A DNA stretch of 64,000 nucleotides from Bryopsis sp. KO-2023 (Eukaryota; Chlorophyta; Ulvophyceae; Bryopsidales; Bryopsidaceae). Of the stretch, positions 9,771 through 18,695 are shown piece after piece. Location: NCBI GenBank assembly GCA_030272585.1, contig BSYQ01000006.1, forward strand, positions 6,597,001 through 6,661,000. Direction: 5' to 3'. The notes under the pieces were generated by a model that did no database searches, was not told the origin of the DNA, and saw only the letters and a program-made list of their open reading frames with translations. How positions within the stretch are numbered: position 1 is the stretch's first letter; each line of letters starts with the position of its first letter. Made by a program: the position numbers and the translations under genes.

Positions 9771-10629
9771 ATGTACGTGGAACTCAAAGCACGGCAGTAT
9801 GTCGTGAGGCTCCGGAACAGGCTCCAAAACCGAACAGACCTGTTCCAGCCCGGGACGGTGGTAGATCGGGATGCCGCCGAGGTGGTGTTCCGGCATTTGA
9901 CGTCGCTTAACACGTATTTTGGTCTGGAAAATGTAAGTGTATGCTGCCTGCTATCTGCTGCACTGTTTCTGTTTCGAATGTTTTGACTTAGGGTTACTGT
10001 TACTTGTCTTCCTAGGCTCTGCTCTGGAAAGCTGCATCCGCCCTGGACAGCGCTGCGGGAAGCGAAGACGAACTTTTCTTGCGAGCGTACCGAGCGGGCA
10101 ACCCCCCTGAAAGGCGCATCGACCCCATACTCGATTCCATTCAGGTGACACCTCCAGGACTGACCAGGAAGGGGAGCACCAACCTGGGGGACATGGAATA
10201 CCCCTACATGGTGCCTACAGGTGAGCAGTCCAGCATCAGGTTCAAATCAGGTTGTTTTTCTCTCTGCCCTCACATTCACATTTGATCGCCAGCTATTGCC
10301 TCATCTGGACCAGCTCAGAGAGGAGGTTGCAACCATGCACGAGGTTGATCTAGATCTGAGCAGAACGTTCGACTGGAGCATCGAAGCTGCAAGTCTTCCA
10401 GCACCTGATCCTGCACAAGAGATTTTGCCTGAAGCTACACTTCCAACCGCAGATGAACCTGAATCTGAACCTGAACCTGAGGGACCCTCTGAGCAGCTGC
10501 CGGAAAACCCGTGGAGTATGACGGACGAGGAGCCTGTTTATGAACCTGAACCTGTGCTTCACCCTGGTGGAAGAGGCTCCCCCCCAAACATGTTCAGACC
10601 TGCTGGAGCTGGTGGACAGTCATGGGCCG
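9771..10629 (+). CDS. Unidentified spliced gene, 5' exons, interrupted by the hAT transposon
   Basis: Three exons are supported. Exon 1 is 9,771-9,932 (54 codons, donor GTAAGT), exon 2 is 10,016-10,144 (43 codons, acceptor CCTAG, donor GTGAC) and exon 3 starts at 10,293 (acceptor CGCCAG). All junctions are in phase 0. An alternative donor at about 10,221 would lengthen exon 2, but it leads to an early stop. Residues 1-54 are basic and helical (KARQYVVRLRNRLQ), exon 2 is helical, and exon 3 becomes acidic and Pro-rich with EPESEPEPEG and EPVYEPEPV runs. I recognise no family. Exon 3 is cut at 10,629 by the hAT left terminus, so any remainder lies beyond element F, outside the window. It may be a host gene or the 5' part of another transposon. 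Confidence 0.45.
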
Positions 10630-10889
10630 CACAGGACAGGGGTCTGTGCAGGTTCTGTGCACCCTGTGCTGTCCTGTCCTGTTTTCCGAAAATCCACAGG
10701 ACAGACCCACGTCTGTCCTGTACTGTACAAACCCTGTGTGAAACAGAAGTTCGACCCCCTGTACACCCTGTGCGCCCACGTGCGACTGTGCGCAGCACAG
10801 TGCGCCGTCTGTGCAGCACAGTGCAGCACACAGACCACGTGATCTGTGTGCTGCACAGTGCTGCACAGACAACGCACTGTGCTGCACAG
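10630..10889. repeat. hAT left subterminal repeats
   Basis: The stretch is dense in CTGTCCTG, CTGTGCAG and CTGCACAG words on both strands. It ends with a 21-bp unit starting CTGCACAGACAACGC that recurs after P4 at 12,276-12,304. Such short-word arrays are known transposase binding sites in hAT elements, for example AAACGG in maize Ac. Confidence 0.7.
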
Positions 10890-12275
10890 CAGACGTGGGC
10901 GCCGGCAAGTTTTAAAGGACCGGACCGGACCGGAAAACCTGTCTTGGACCGGATTTGACCTTTCTTAGACAGGTCAAACCGGTCTGGAAAGGTCAAATCC
11001 GGTCTAAGAAAGGTCAAATCCGGTCTAGTAAAGAACACCTTTCTTAGACCGGATTTGACCTTTCTAGACCGGTCTGACCTGTCCAGACAGGTTGTCGCCT
11101 GTCTGGACAGGTCATACTCGTGTGACCTGTTTTAGACCGGTGTGACGCCTAGTGTGACCTGTTTTAGACCGCCTCCAGGTCGGTCTGGACAGGTGGGCTG
11201 CCTGTCCAGACCGACCTGGAGCCTGTCTAGAACAGGTCGCACAATTAAGCACATAACTGGGAATCAATCAGTTGGGAAGGATTGAATTAATTAAAGCACC
11301 AAGTAATACTATTATATATATTTTTAGTGGATGAATAACGTGAGCCAAGCTCACCAGCCACCGACTAGAGGGAGTCGGTCGACTCTGGGAGGACTCGAAC
11401 TCGGGTTGGCTAAGTCCGAGTCGAGAGCACTACAAGGTAGCGGACCCCACCATAGGGACGCTCAAATGGGGTCCGCTACCTTTAAGTACCCGTTATTTTC
11501 CATTACAAAAAGTAGGTACTTAAAGGTAGCGGACCCCATATGAGCGTCCCTATGGTGGGGTCCGCTACCTTGTAGTGCTCTCGACTCGGACTTAGCCAAC
11601 CCGAGTTCGAGTCCTCCCAGAGTCGACCGACTCCCTCCAGTCGGTGGCTGGTGAGCTTGGCTCACGTCATTCATGCAATGAAAATACATGTAACAATATT
11701 ATTTGTTGTTTAATTAATTAACTCAGTTCCCAGTCAATTAATACACAATTGGCACGCTAAAAGTGCTTAATTGTGTGACCTGTTCTAGACAGGCGCCAGG
11801 TCGGTCTGGACAGGTAGCCCACCTGTCCAGACCGACCTGGAGCCGGTCTAAAAGAGGAGAACAACCCTGTCAAGACAGGGTCGTTCCGGTTTTAGACAGG
11901 TCACATCGCCGGTCTAATAAAGGCGAAATGTGGGTGTGACCTGTCTAAAAACGGAAAATCTGTCAGAAAACCGGTCCAGATTTCTGCAGATTTCTGAGGT
12001 TGACTGGACCGGAGTGGACAGGACCGGACAGGTCGCAACCTGTCCGGTCTTGCAAGGACCGGCGTTTTTTCGTTGGACCGGACAGGACCGGACAGGTCGG
12101 CCGGTCCTTAGACAGGTTGGACCGGACCGGACCGGTTTTTCGCTGCCGGTCCGGTCGGGCCCAGGTCTGGTTTTTTCGTTGGACCGGACAGGACCGGACA
12201 GGTCGGCCGGTCCTTAGACAGGTTGGACCGGACCGGACCGGTTTTTCGCTGCCGGTCCGGTCGGGCCCAGGTCTG
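10890..12275. mobile_element. P4: foldback non-autonomous hAT-type element with paired tRNA-like half-modules
   Basis: The 1,386-bp insertion lies in the hAT subterminal repeats, flanked by the 8-bp duplication CTGCACAG (10,882-10,889 and 12,276-12,283). The termini are inverted: CAGACGTGGGC at the left and GCCCAGGTCTG at the right. The arms are arrays of GGACCGGACC, GACAGGTC and AGACCGGT words. The right arm contains a direct duplication of about 110 bp (about 12,062-12,166 and 12,169-12,275). The core is an inverted repeat of about 165 bp per arm (about 11,331-11,500 and 11,520-11,690), each with a B-box-like sequence. Confidence 0.75.
11331..11690. repeat. P4 core inverted repeat with B-box-like sequences
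   Basis: Two arms of about 165 bp are separated by some 20 bp. Each holds a tRNA 3'-half-like stretch with GAGTTCGAGTCC (11,603-11,614 on plus; complement at 11,391-11,402). A smaller GGTAGCGGACCCC/GGGGTCCGCTACC palindrome is nested in each arm. Confidence 0.7.
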
Positions 12276-12450
12276 CTGCACAGACAACGCACTGTGCTGC
12301 ACAGTGCGTTCTCTCACTCTTTCACGGCATCGCCACTACAAATAGAAGGGCGCAACCATTCCTGCCCTTTCGACGTTTTCGCTTGCCGAACCCTTGCCGA
12401 CCTGTGTGCGTACCTACAGCAAAAAAAGGAAAAGAAAAGAGAGAAGGAAA

Positions 12451-15400
12451 ATGGCCCCCAAAAAGATCGCTACTTTTGAGGAGAGGGAGGAGCGCGCGTT
12501 GCTGGAATTCGATCAAAGGGAGACGGCTCGCCTTCAAGAGTGTAGTGGGGCAGCTGTCACGCCAGAAAGAGAGGGCCAGAGCATGGGATTGGAGACGCCA
12601 AATCGACAGGCAGGGACAGGAGGAATAGGAGGAACAGGAGGAACAGGACAAACAGGAGGGTCAAGAGCAGTAGGAGGGTCAGGAGCAGTAGGAGGGTCAG
12701 GAGTGTCAGTAGGGACAGGAGGGACAGGAGGGACAGGAGGGAGAGGAGGGAGAGGAGGGAGAGGAGGGAGAGGCTCCAAAGCACAGGGGAGCAGACCAAG
12801 GAGGAGAAACACCCTGCATGGGGTGTTGAAGCCCATAGCAAAGGGGAAGGGAAAGGAGCCGCTGCGCAGGGCCTTCGAGCAGGGGGAAGGGGAAGGGGAG
12901 GAGGTGATGGAGGTGAAGGAGGTGCCCGCCCGCAAGGTAAGAATCTGTTTTTGCTGTTGATGTTGAGCTGTGGGGGGGGGGACTGCATGTGCATGTGCAT
13001 GTGCATGTGAATGTGAATGTTAATTTTGATGTTGAAATGTTTGAATGTCCAGCCTGAACTGGGGGGGGGACTGCATGTGCATGTGCATGTGCATGTTAAT
13101 GCTGTGTTCTGAATTTTGAATTTTGTGTGTGAATGTTTTGTAGGGAAAGTCACCCCTGCGATGGGTGCGGCCCCTGTACATGATCGATGGGGTCATGAAC
13201 AAGGAAGTCACGGAGCAGGGTGGTCGGAAGGTGGTGAAGGTAAGTGATTTTGTGCTGTTTTTTTGTATAAACTCTTTTCCTGCTTCTGCAGTTGCATGTT
13301 TTTTTAATAAGAACCTGTTTGAAAGAAAGGAAAAAAAAAAGGCAGTGCACAGATAGTGCACAGATAGTGCACAGATAGTGCACAGATAGTGCACAGATAG
13401 TGCACAGATAGTGCACAGGTAGTGCACAGATAGTGCACAGGTAGTGCACAGATATGAACAGACATTGAACAGAAAGTGAACAGACCCGCACAGACCCGTA
13501 CAGAATGTGAACAGATAGTGCACAGACACTGCCTGTGCCCATTACTGATGTGTTTGTGTTTTTTTGTTTGTTTGTTTCATAGGTTGTCTGCAACCTGTGT
13601 GGGGAGCGGGTCTCCTTCCACAACAGCAGCCTGACCACCCCCGTGGCGCATGCGAGGACCCACCGGATCTTCAATGCGGAGGACCTCGACAACCGCCTGG
13701 CCCAGCTAGAGTAAGTATAAGTTGTGTTGCTGTTTCTGTTTCAGTTTCAATCCTGTTTGTATGTTTTAATCCTGTTTGTTCGTTTGAATCCTGTTTGTGT
13801 GTTTGTTTGAATCTTGTTTCTGTTGCTAATCCTGTTTCTATGTGTTCCAGCCCCAATGCCAAAACCGACACCACCCGGGCCGATGTGATGGAGAGGTACA
13901 TCACGGCAGCCCCCTACCAGCCTGGTAGTACCAGGCCCGGACACATGCGTGGGAGAGGATCGCCCGAGGTGCTGCCCTTTGGGTGGCGATGGAAGGCCTC
14001 CCACTCTCAGTCTGTGAGAGTGAGGCCTTCCAACACTACAGTGCCCTCCTCAACCCCAAAGCACCAAAACTCTCAAGGAAAACAGTCACAAGCAGGGTAA
14101 GTACATGTGTGTTTTGTTTCCCTGTGTAATCTCTGTGCACTGTCTGTGCACCTGTGCTATGTCTGTGGAACATCTGTGTATGGTCTGTGTGTTACCTGTG
14201 TGCATCTGTGCAATGTCTGTGTTGATCCTGTGCAATGTCTGTGTTATCCCTGTGCTGTGTCTGTGCATGGTCTGTGGGTTACTTGTGTTGCATGTGTGCT
14301 GTTTCTGTGCTCTGTGTGGTGTGTTTTTTCACTGTTGGTGCATCTGGTGCAGGTAGAATCCCTTTACGAGGAGGGGGTGGCAAAGATGCGGGAGAGCATG
14401 AAGCGGCTGCAGGAAAGGCAACAGAAGCCAGCCCTGACCTGCGACATATGGACCAGTCGCAGGCAGGACAAATTCATGACACTGACAGTGCATGGAATGG
14501 ACGACACGGTGCAGCCTTGGAGGATGAAGACGTGGGTGCTGGGAGCGATGCCCATCCAAGAAGACTCCGCAACTTCAAATGGTGAGTATGGTTTTGTTTT
14601 TGTTATTGTGTTTGTTTTTGTTTTTGTTTTTGCTTCTGTTTTTGTTTTTGTTTTTACTTCTGTTTTTGTTTTTGTTATTGTTATTGTTATTGTTATTGTT
14701 ATTGTTTTTGTTTTTCTTTCTGTTTTTGTTTTTGTTTCTGTTTTTGTTTTGTTAATGAATTGGGTTTTCATGTGTGTGGTTTGCAGTGATTCGGCAACAC
14801 GTGGAGGAGGAAATCGAGCGCTTTGGGCTGACCTGGTACCGGCCCACCATAATAACAGACCAGGGGAGCAACGTGGTACACTGTTTTGACAGGTGAGTTA
14901 CTGTTTTTGATTTTGTTTTGTGTTTTGTTTTGTTTTGTGTTTTAATTTAATTTTTGATTTCATGGAATGTTGAGTTGTGTTATGTATCGTAGGAACCTAA
15001 AATGGGACTGGATGCCCTGTATGTGCCACGTGTTGCACAATGCAGTGTGCGACACGTTCAAGGCACACAAAACCGAAAACTCGGAGTTCCACTTGAGCCT
15101 GAGGCGCGCCTCCCAATTTGTGGAGCACATGAACAGGTGTGAAAAACAGAAGGAAGAAAATCCCTTATATTTCCCACTTCTGCTTGCTTGTTAATTTTGT
15201 TGATTAACTGTTAAGTGTTTATATTTGTTATTGTTAATGCTCCTTACAGATCCACAAAATCCAAAGCAGAGCTTGATAACCTGCAGCGGGAGAACATCCG
15301 TGCAGCTGGGGAGATGGAAGACACGGGGGAAGAAAGTGCCGATGACCTCCTGCCTCAGGGATCCCCGAAGATCGTGTTGGCGTTAAAAATGCCACAGGCC

Positions 15401-16500
15401 ACAAGGTGGAATTCCACCTACTTCATGATGGAAAGGTGATGATCATGTGTGTGTTATCTTGTTTCGTTGTTGTGATCGTACAAATTGTTTGCTGAAATTG
15501 TTTGGTTTTGTGTCCCAACAGATTGCTCAGGATCAAGGGCCCGTGCCAGGCGTGGCTAGACAAGAACTACGCTGCCTTTGTGGACGGGCTGGAGCGAAAG
15601 CACTGGGTGCATCTCCAGGGGTGGATGACAGCCCTCGAACCCGTGATGAGGACATCAAAAGTCCTCGAATCTGAGACAAAGCCCACAGCAGGCTCGGTTT
15701 TGAAAGTCCTTTTCCGGGTACGTATTTCTAAACGTTCATGTCTTTCCTTGTGTTTCTGTGGTCAACCTTTTCTTGTGATCTTTTGTTTCTAAATGCCGAC
15801 ATGTTTTCCTGCAGTTGATAGAGCACCTTAACGCTGGTTGCCCTATGAATCAAGAAGGGGAAGGGGCTGCAGATGGGGACCTCCTGAAGCTTATGAAGAT
15901 GATTGCTGAGCATGTTCGGGCCAGAATGGACTCACCAAATTGGGTGTTTGCGTGTCTGGTCATAGCCACCCTCGACACAACCGTCAGGCAAGCATAAAAA
16001 CAATAACTTCTGAGAGTGTGAAGCAGAGGTGTTTGTGTGTCTTTGTTTGTAACTGTGGGTTACATGCTTGTTATAGGGATTTTGGTTTTCTCGATGCGCA
16101 CGTGTACAAGCGTAAAGACACCAGCGGGAGGCAATACTTCCAAAGAACACGACAGGATTTTCCATCCAAGGACAGCCTGCTGCAGGAGGTTCGTTAATTG
16201 TCTTTGCTTCTGTGTTTCTGTGCTTCCTTTCGTTGCTTGTGTCACATCATGTGACTCACATGTGCCCATCTGTGTTGACGTTTTCCGGCACAGGTAAGGG
16301 AAGAAATCAAGGCACTCATGCTGCAGAAGATGGAGGAGGTCGGCATGAAGCTTGATAACGATCCTGCCGATGTCGACATGGAGGATTGTTTCCTCAACTG
16401 GGACACTCCAACCAGCCAATCAGCAGCACCACCAGCAGGTGCCCAAACCCAAGCCGATGAAGTTGCCGAGGCAGAGCTGACTCGCTTCATGGAGACAAAG
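12451..16500 (+). CDS. hAT transposase, exons 1-12
   Basis: The exons I place are 12,451-12,936, 13,144-13,239, 13,583-13,710, 13,851-14,096, 14,353-14,581, 14,787-14,892, 14,993-15,136, 15,250-15,435, 15,522-15,717, 15,815-15,987, 16,077-16,188 and 16,294-16,500. Exon 1 (MAPKKIATFEERE) is Gly-rich with GGTGG/GGRGG repeats. Exon 3 is a BED-type zinc finger (CNLC…HARTH), a DNA-binding domain. Exon 5 has LTCDIWTS with the first catalytic Asp, exon 6 has ITDQGSN with the second, exon 7 has PCMCHVLHNAV and exon 8 has RWNSTYF, all hAT RNase-H-fold landmarks. Intron 10 uses a GC donor (GCAAG at 15,988). Within exon 4, near 13,925-13,945, the frame that fits exon 3 and the frame that matches hAT proteins differ by one base, so this copy is probably defective. 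Exon 13 lies beyond element A. Confidence 0.8.
12601..12780 (+). repeat. GGAGGRACAGGA minisatellite in hAT exon 1
   Basis: Degenerate GGAGGGACA/GGAGGGAGA units encode Gly-Gly-Thr and Gly-Gly-Arg repeats. The array is in frame and length-variable by nature. Confidence 0.8.
13344..13454 (+). repeat. AGTGCACAGAT tandem array in hAT intron 2
   Basis: Roughly ten near-perfect 11-bp units lie in the intron between exons 2 and 3, then decay into GAACAGAC-type units to about 13,530. The core GTGCACAG is close to the CTGTGCAC/CTGCACAG words at the transposon ends. Confidence 0.9.
14110..14330 (+). repeat. Degenerate CTGTGTNNTGTCTGTG repeats in hAT intron 4
   Basis: The T/G-rich intron is full of CTGTGCA and TCTGTGT words with spacings near 11 and 22 bp. 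It is related in word content to the intron 2 array and to the hAT termini. Confidence 0.65.
14597..14757 (+). repeat. GTTTTT/GTTATT microsatellite in hAT intron 5
   Basis: A hexamer array of GTTTTT with GTTATT and TTCTGT variants fills most of the intron before exon 6. Confidence 0.9.
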
Positions 16501-16580
16501 GTATTCTTGAATTTTTGTTTTTTTAATAATTTTAATCACAATTGTTTATTTCCAAATCCACATTTGATCGCATTCAGGGA

Positions 16581-16799
16581 TGATAGTGGGGTGTGTGGTG
16601 GAAATAAATTTTCTACATACTCCCCCCTGGGAGCGTTCCCCTACAACAGCGAATCCAACCAAACAACAACCCAACCAGTGTCTAACTACGTGTCCCTTAA
16701 ATAGTACTCTAGGGCTATCACGAGTCACACTAATGATACAAGTCACCTCAACGCTCCCAGACCAGTCATTTCTAGTCATCTCGTCTAAAATCACTATCA
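16581..16799 (-). repeat. Element A 3' LTR
   Basis: It is a 219-bp repeat with TG…CA ends that pairs with 51,016-51,234. The target duplication AGGGA lies just to its left. Confidence 0.9.
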
Positions 16800-17257
16800 A
16801 CTTGCCCCGCCCCATAATAAGTGGCGTCCGCGACACTAACATTCTTTCTCTCTGCCACGATCAAACAAATACTTCATAACCCATAAGCTAACACACTTAA
16901 TCCTCTAAGTACAATGCACGTCCCATACCATGCAAAGATTCTCAAACGCATTACTCAACTCAACTTAACCTTTTTAACTCAACCTTTTTCTTCTGACCCA
17001 CGAACCACCACTGTCTTGGACATCTTGGACATCTCTTGCTCGTGTCTTGGTCAGCTCTCCTGCGGCAAAGTCTTGAACACTCGAGGTTGGCGCACTTCCT
17101 TTACAACCTTCAGCTGTGAGCGTCATTTGGCAACAACTCTGAGCTCCTTAGAACAAATAGCTTGGGAAACGTAGCCTTGCTTAACGTTCCATCCACTGCC
17201 AAGGCTATGCTCTTACCAGTTGTCCCATGGCCTTAGCATAACGCACTTTCACCCTTG
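16800..17257 (-). other. Element A interior, 3' part, no readable gene
   Basis: This is the region between the A 3' LTR and the solo LTR. It is C/T-rich on plus and has no frame that I can assign. A mononucleotide-free, coding-like bias is not evident. Confidence 0.4.
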
Positions 17258-17262
17258 TGCGT

Positions 17263-17903
17263 TGTAACGATTCTGCCCCTGCAGATCGCTTTTTCCACTC
17301 AAGTCCATTGAAGACTGCGACCCTGCCGGTCTGCCAGTCTGAACTGCCGTTCTATTGAACGACCATGGGAGAGACACTTGAACCTAGCAAGGTTCAAGGG
17401 CGAGATCAGGTTCCAAACTAAGGTTACAAGAATGTCCAAGCCCCAACAACTTATACCGTTTCTTCCAACCCTGATCCAAACTGATCCTAAGCCATAACAT
17501 CAGTCTGCATCAGTGTTGCAGACCATCAAACTACCAAGTCCCTTTCAGTCCTCTTTCATGACATGCAGCCTCAGACACCTTGCACGGTACTGCGGTCCTG
17601 AGTCTGCCACCTAAGACCTTCTAGAACTTTGTGCCTACCAGCTCTGCAGCCCACGTTCTGCAGCGCTGTCAGCACCTGTCTGTCGTCAGCAAACCTGCCA
17701 GCCCGACTACTCTGCCACTTCGTCAGTCTGTCAATCTGCTGACTGCCAGCCTATTAGTCTGCAGGTCTAAAGGACCTGAACCATTCCTGCTTCTGCTGAA
17801 TCATAGCAGTCAACCTGCAGCTCTAACCTGTCAGCCCAATCACTGCCAGTCTGCAAGCCTGCAGGTCTGCCTGAATCTCCTTTGATTCTGCCGAATCCTT
17901 ACA
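17263..17903 (-). mobile_element. Solo LTR of family F
   Basis: The 641-bp reverse complement of the F LTR at 58,071-58,711 is flanked by the 5-bp duplication TGCGT (17,258-17,262 and 17,904-17,908). No internal sequence accompanies it, as expected after recombination between the two LTRs of an inserted copy. It shows that family F transposed into A independently of the copy at 58,071. Confidence 0.9.
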
Positions 17904-17908
17904 TGCGT

Positions 17909-18213
17909 GGCCAATACACATGCACACCAACTCATGTGGGCCGCACATTGACAGGTGGAGCTCCAGCTTTTCAGCGAACTCACTCGGTGCTCTCCCTTTT
18001 AGCACCTCCAGCCATTTCTCCGTCCTGTAGTCGCTCTTTGCCGCACTTCTCTCTACCTTAGACCTCTCTGTCTCAGGTTTCGCTCTCTCGCTCTCCTTAG
18101 TAGTCCTTGACTCTTGCTCTTCCTCTTCCGCTTTGGGTTCTCTTTCTCTTGTTTGATATAAACGCACCATCCTCTCATAGTCTATTGACCTTGACCTGAG
18201 GGTAGGCTACCAC
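17909..18213 (-). other. Element A interior, coding trace
   Basis: On the minus strand a highly charged stretch (REREPKAEEEEQESRTTKESE) is followed by WLEVLKGRAPSEFAEKLELHL. It reads like part of a degraded protein of element A. I recognise no domain, and the element is broken in many places. Confidence 0.35.
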
Positions 18214-18221
18214 GTCGGGAG

Positions 18222-18687
18222 CAGAGATAGGACTTGGGCCAAAATTCTGGTCCGGCTACGGTCCGGTCCGGTTACGGTCGAGTTACGGTTCCGTATTACG
18301 GCCGTAACTCCGTACCGTAACCGGAGTAATATGTTGTTTTTACGGTACGGAACAGGTACGGTATAGCTACGGTAGCCCCTAAATCATCGTGAAGTAGTGT
18401 GGTTCAGTGCTAAAGCGTTAGGCTGTAGTCTGTAAGGTCGTGGGTTCGAATCCCCCTGGGTTCCTTTGGGTTCTCGGGACCCTGCGGGGGTTACTATTTA
18501 CGGTTTACGGTTGGTACGGTGGTTACGGTCGGTACGGTCCGGTACCGGAGCAGTACGGAGTGGTACGGTGGTCCGGTTCCGAGCACGAAAACCACTCCGG
18601 TCCGGACCGTAACTACCGTAACCGTAAGTGACCGGAGTGGGGTTACGGTACGGTTTACGGTACCGTAACCGGAAAGTCCTATCTCTG
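18222..18687. mobile_element. P2: short non-autonomous hAT-type element with one tRNA-like module
   Basis: The 466-bp insertion is flanked by the 8-bp duplication GTCGGGAG (18,214-18,221 and 18,688-18,695). The inverted termini are CAGAGATAGGACTT at the left and its complement at the right. Both sides are arrays of TTACGGT/ACCGTAA and GTCCGG words. The centre holds a tRNA-like module and the same CCCTGCGGGGGT tail as P1. Confidence 0.9.
18393..18463 (+). other. tRNA-like module in P2
   Basis: An A-box-like TGGTTCAGTGC starts at 18,400 and a perfect B-box GGTTCGAATCC lies at 18,443-18,453. The loop between them reads CTGTAGT, like a Tyr (GTA) anticodon loop, but the stems are imperfect. It is a pseudo-tRNA that may still recruit Pol III. 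Confidence 0.5.
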
Positions 18688-18695
18688 GTCGGGAG

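Noticed and set aside
13344-13454. Possible CRISPR-like array
   Set aside because: The units are 11 bp, adjacent, without spacers, and inside a spliced intron.
16501-16580. Small hAT exon at the insertion point of element A
   Set aside because: A short exon reading GGACATCCACT across the site would break the frame between exons 12 and 13, while direct joining keeps phase. I treat it as intron.
7371-18463. True tRNA genes in P1 and P2
   Set aside because: B-boxes are good, but stems do not fold into full cloverleaves and they lie inside transposons.
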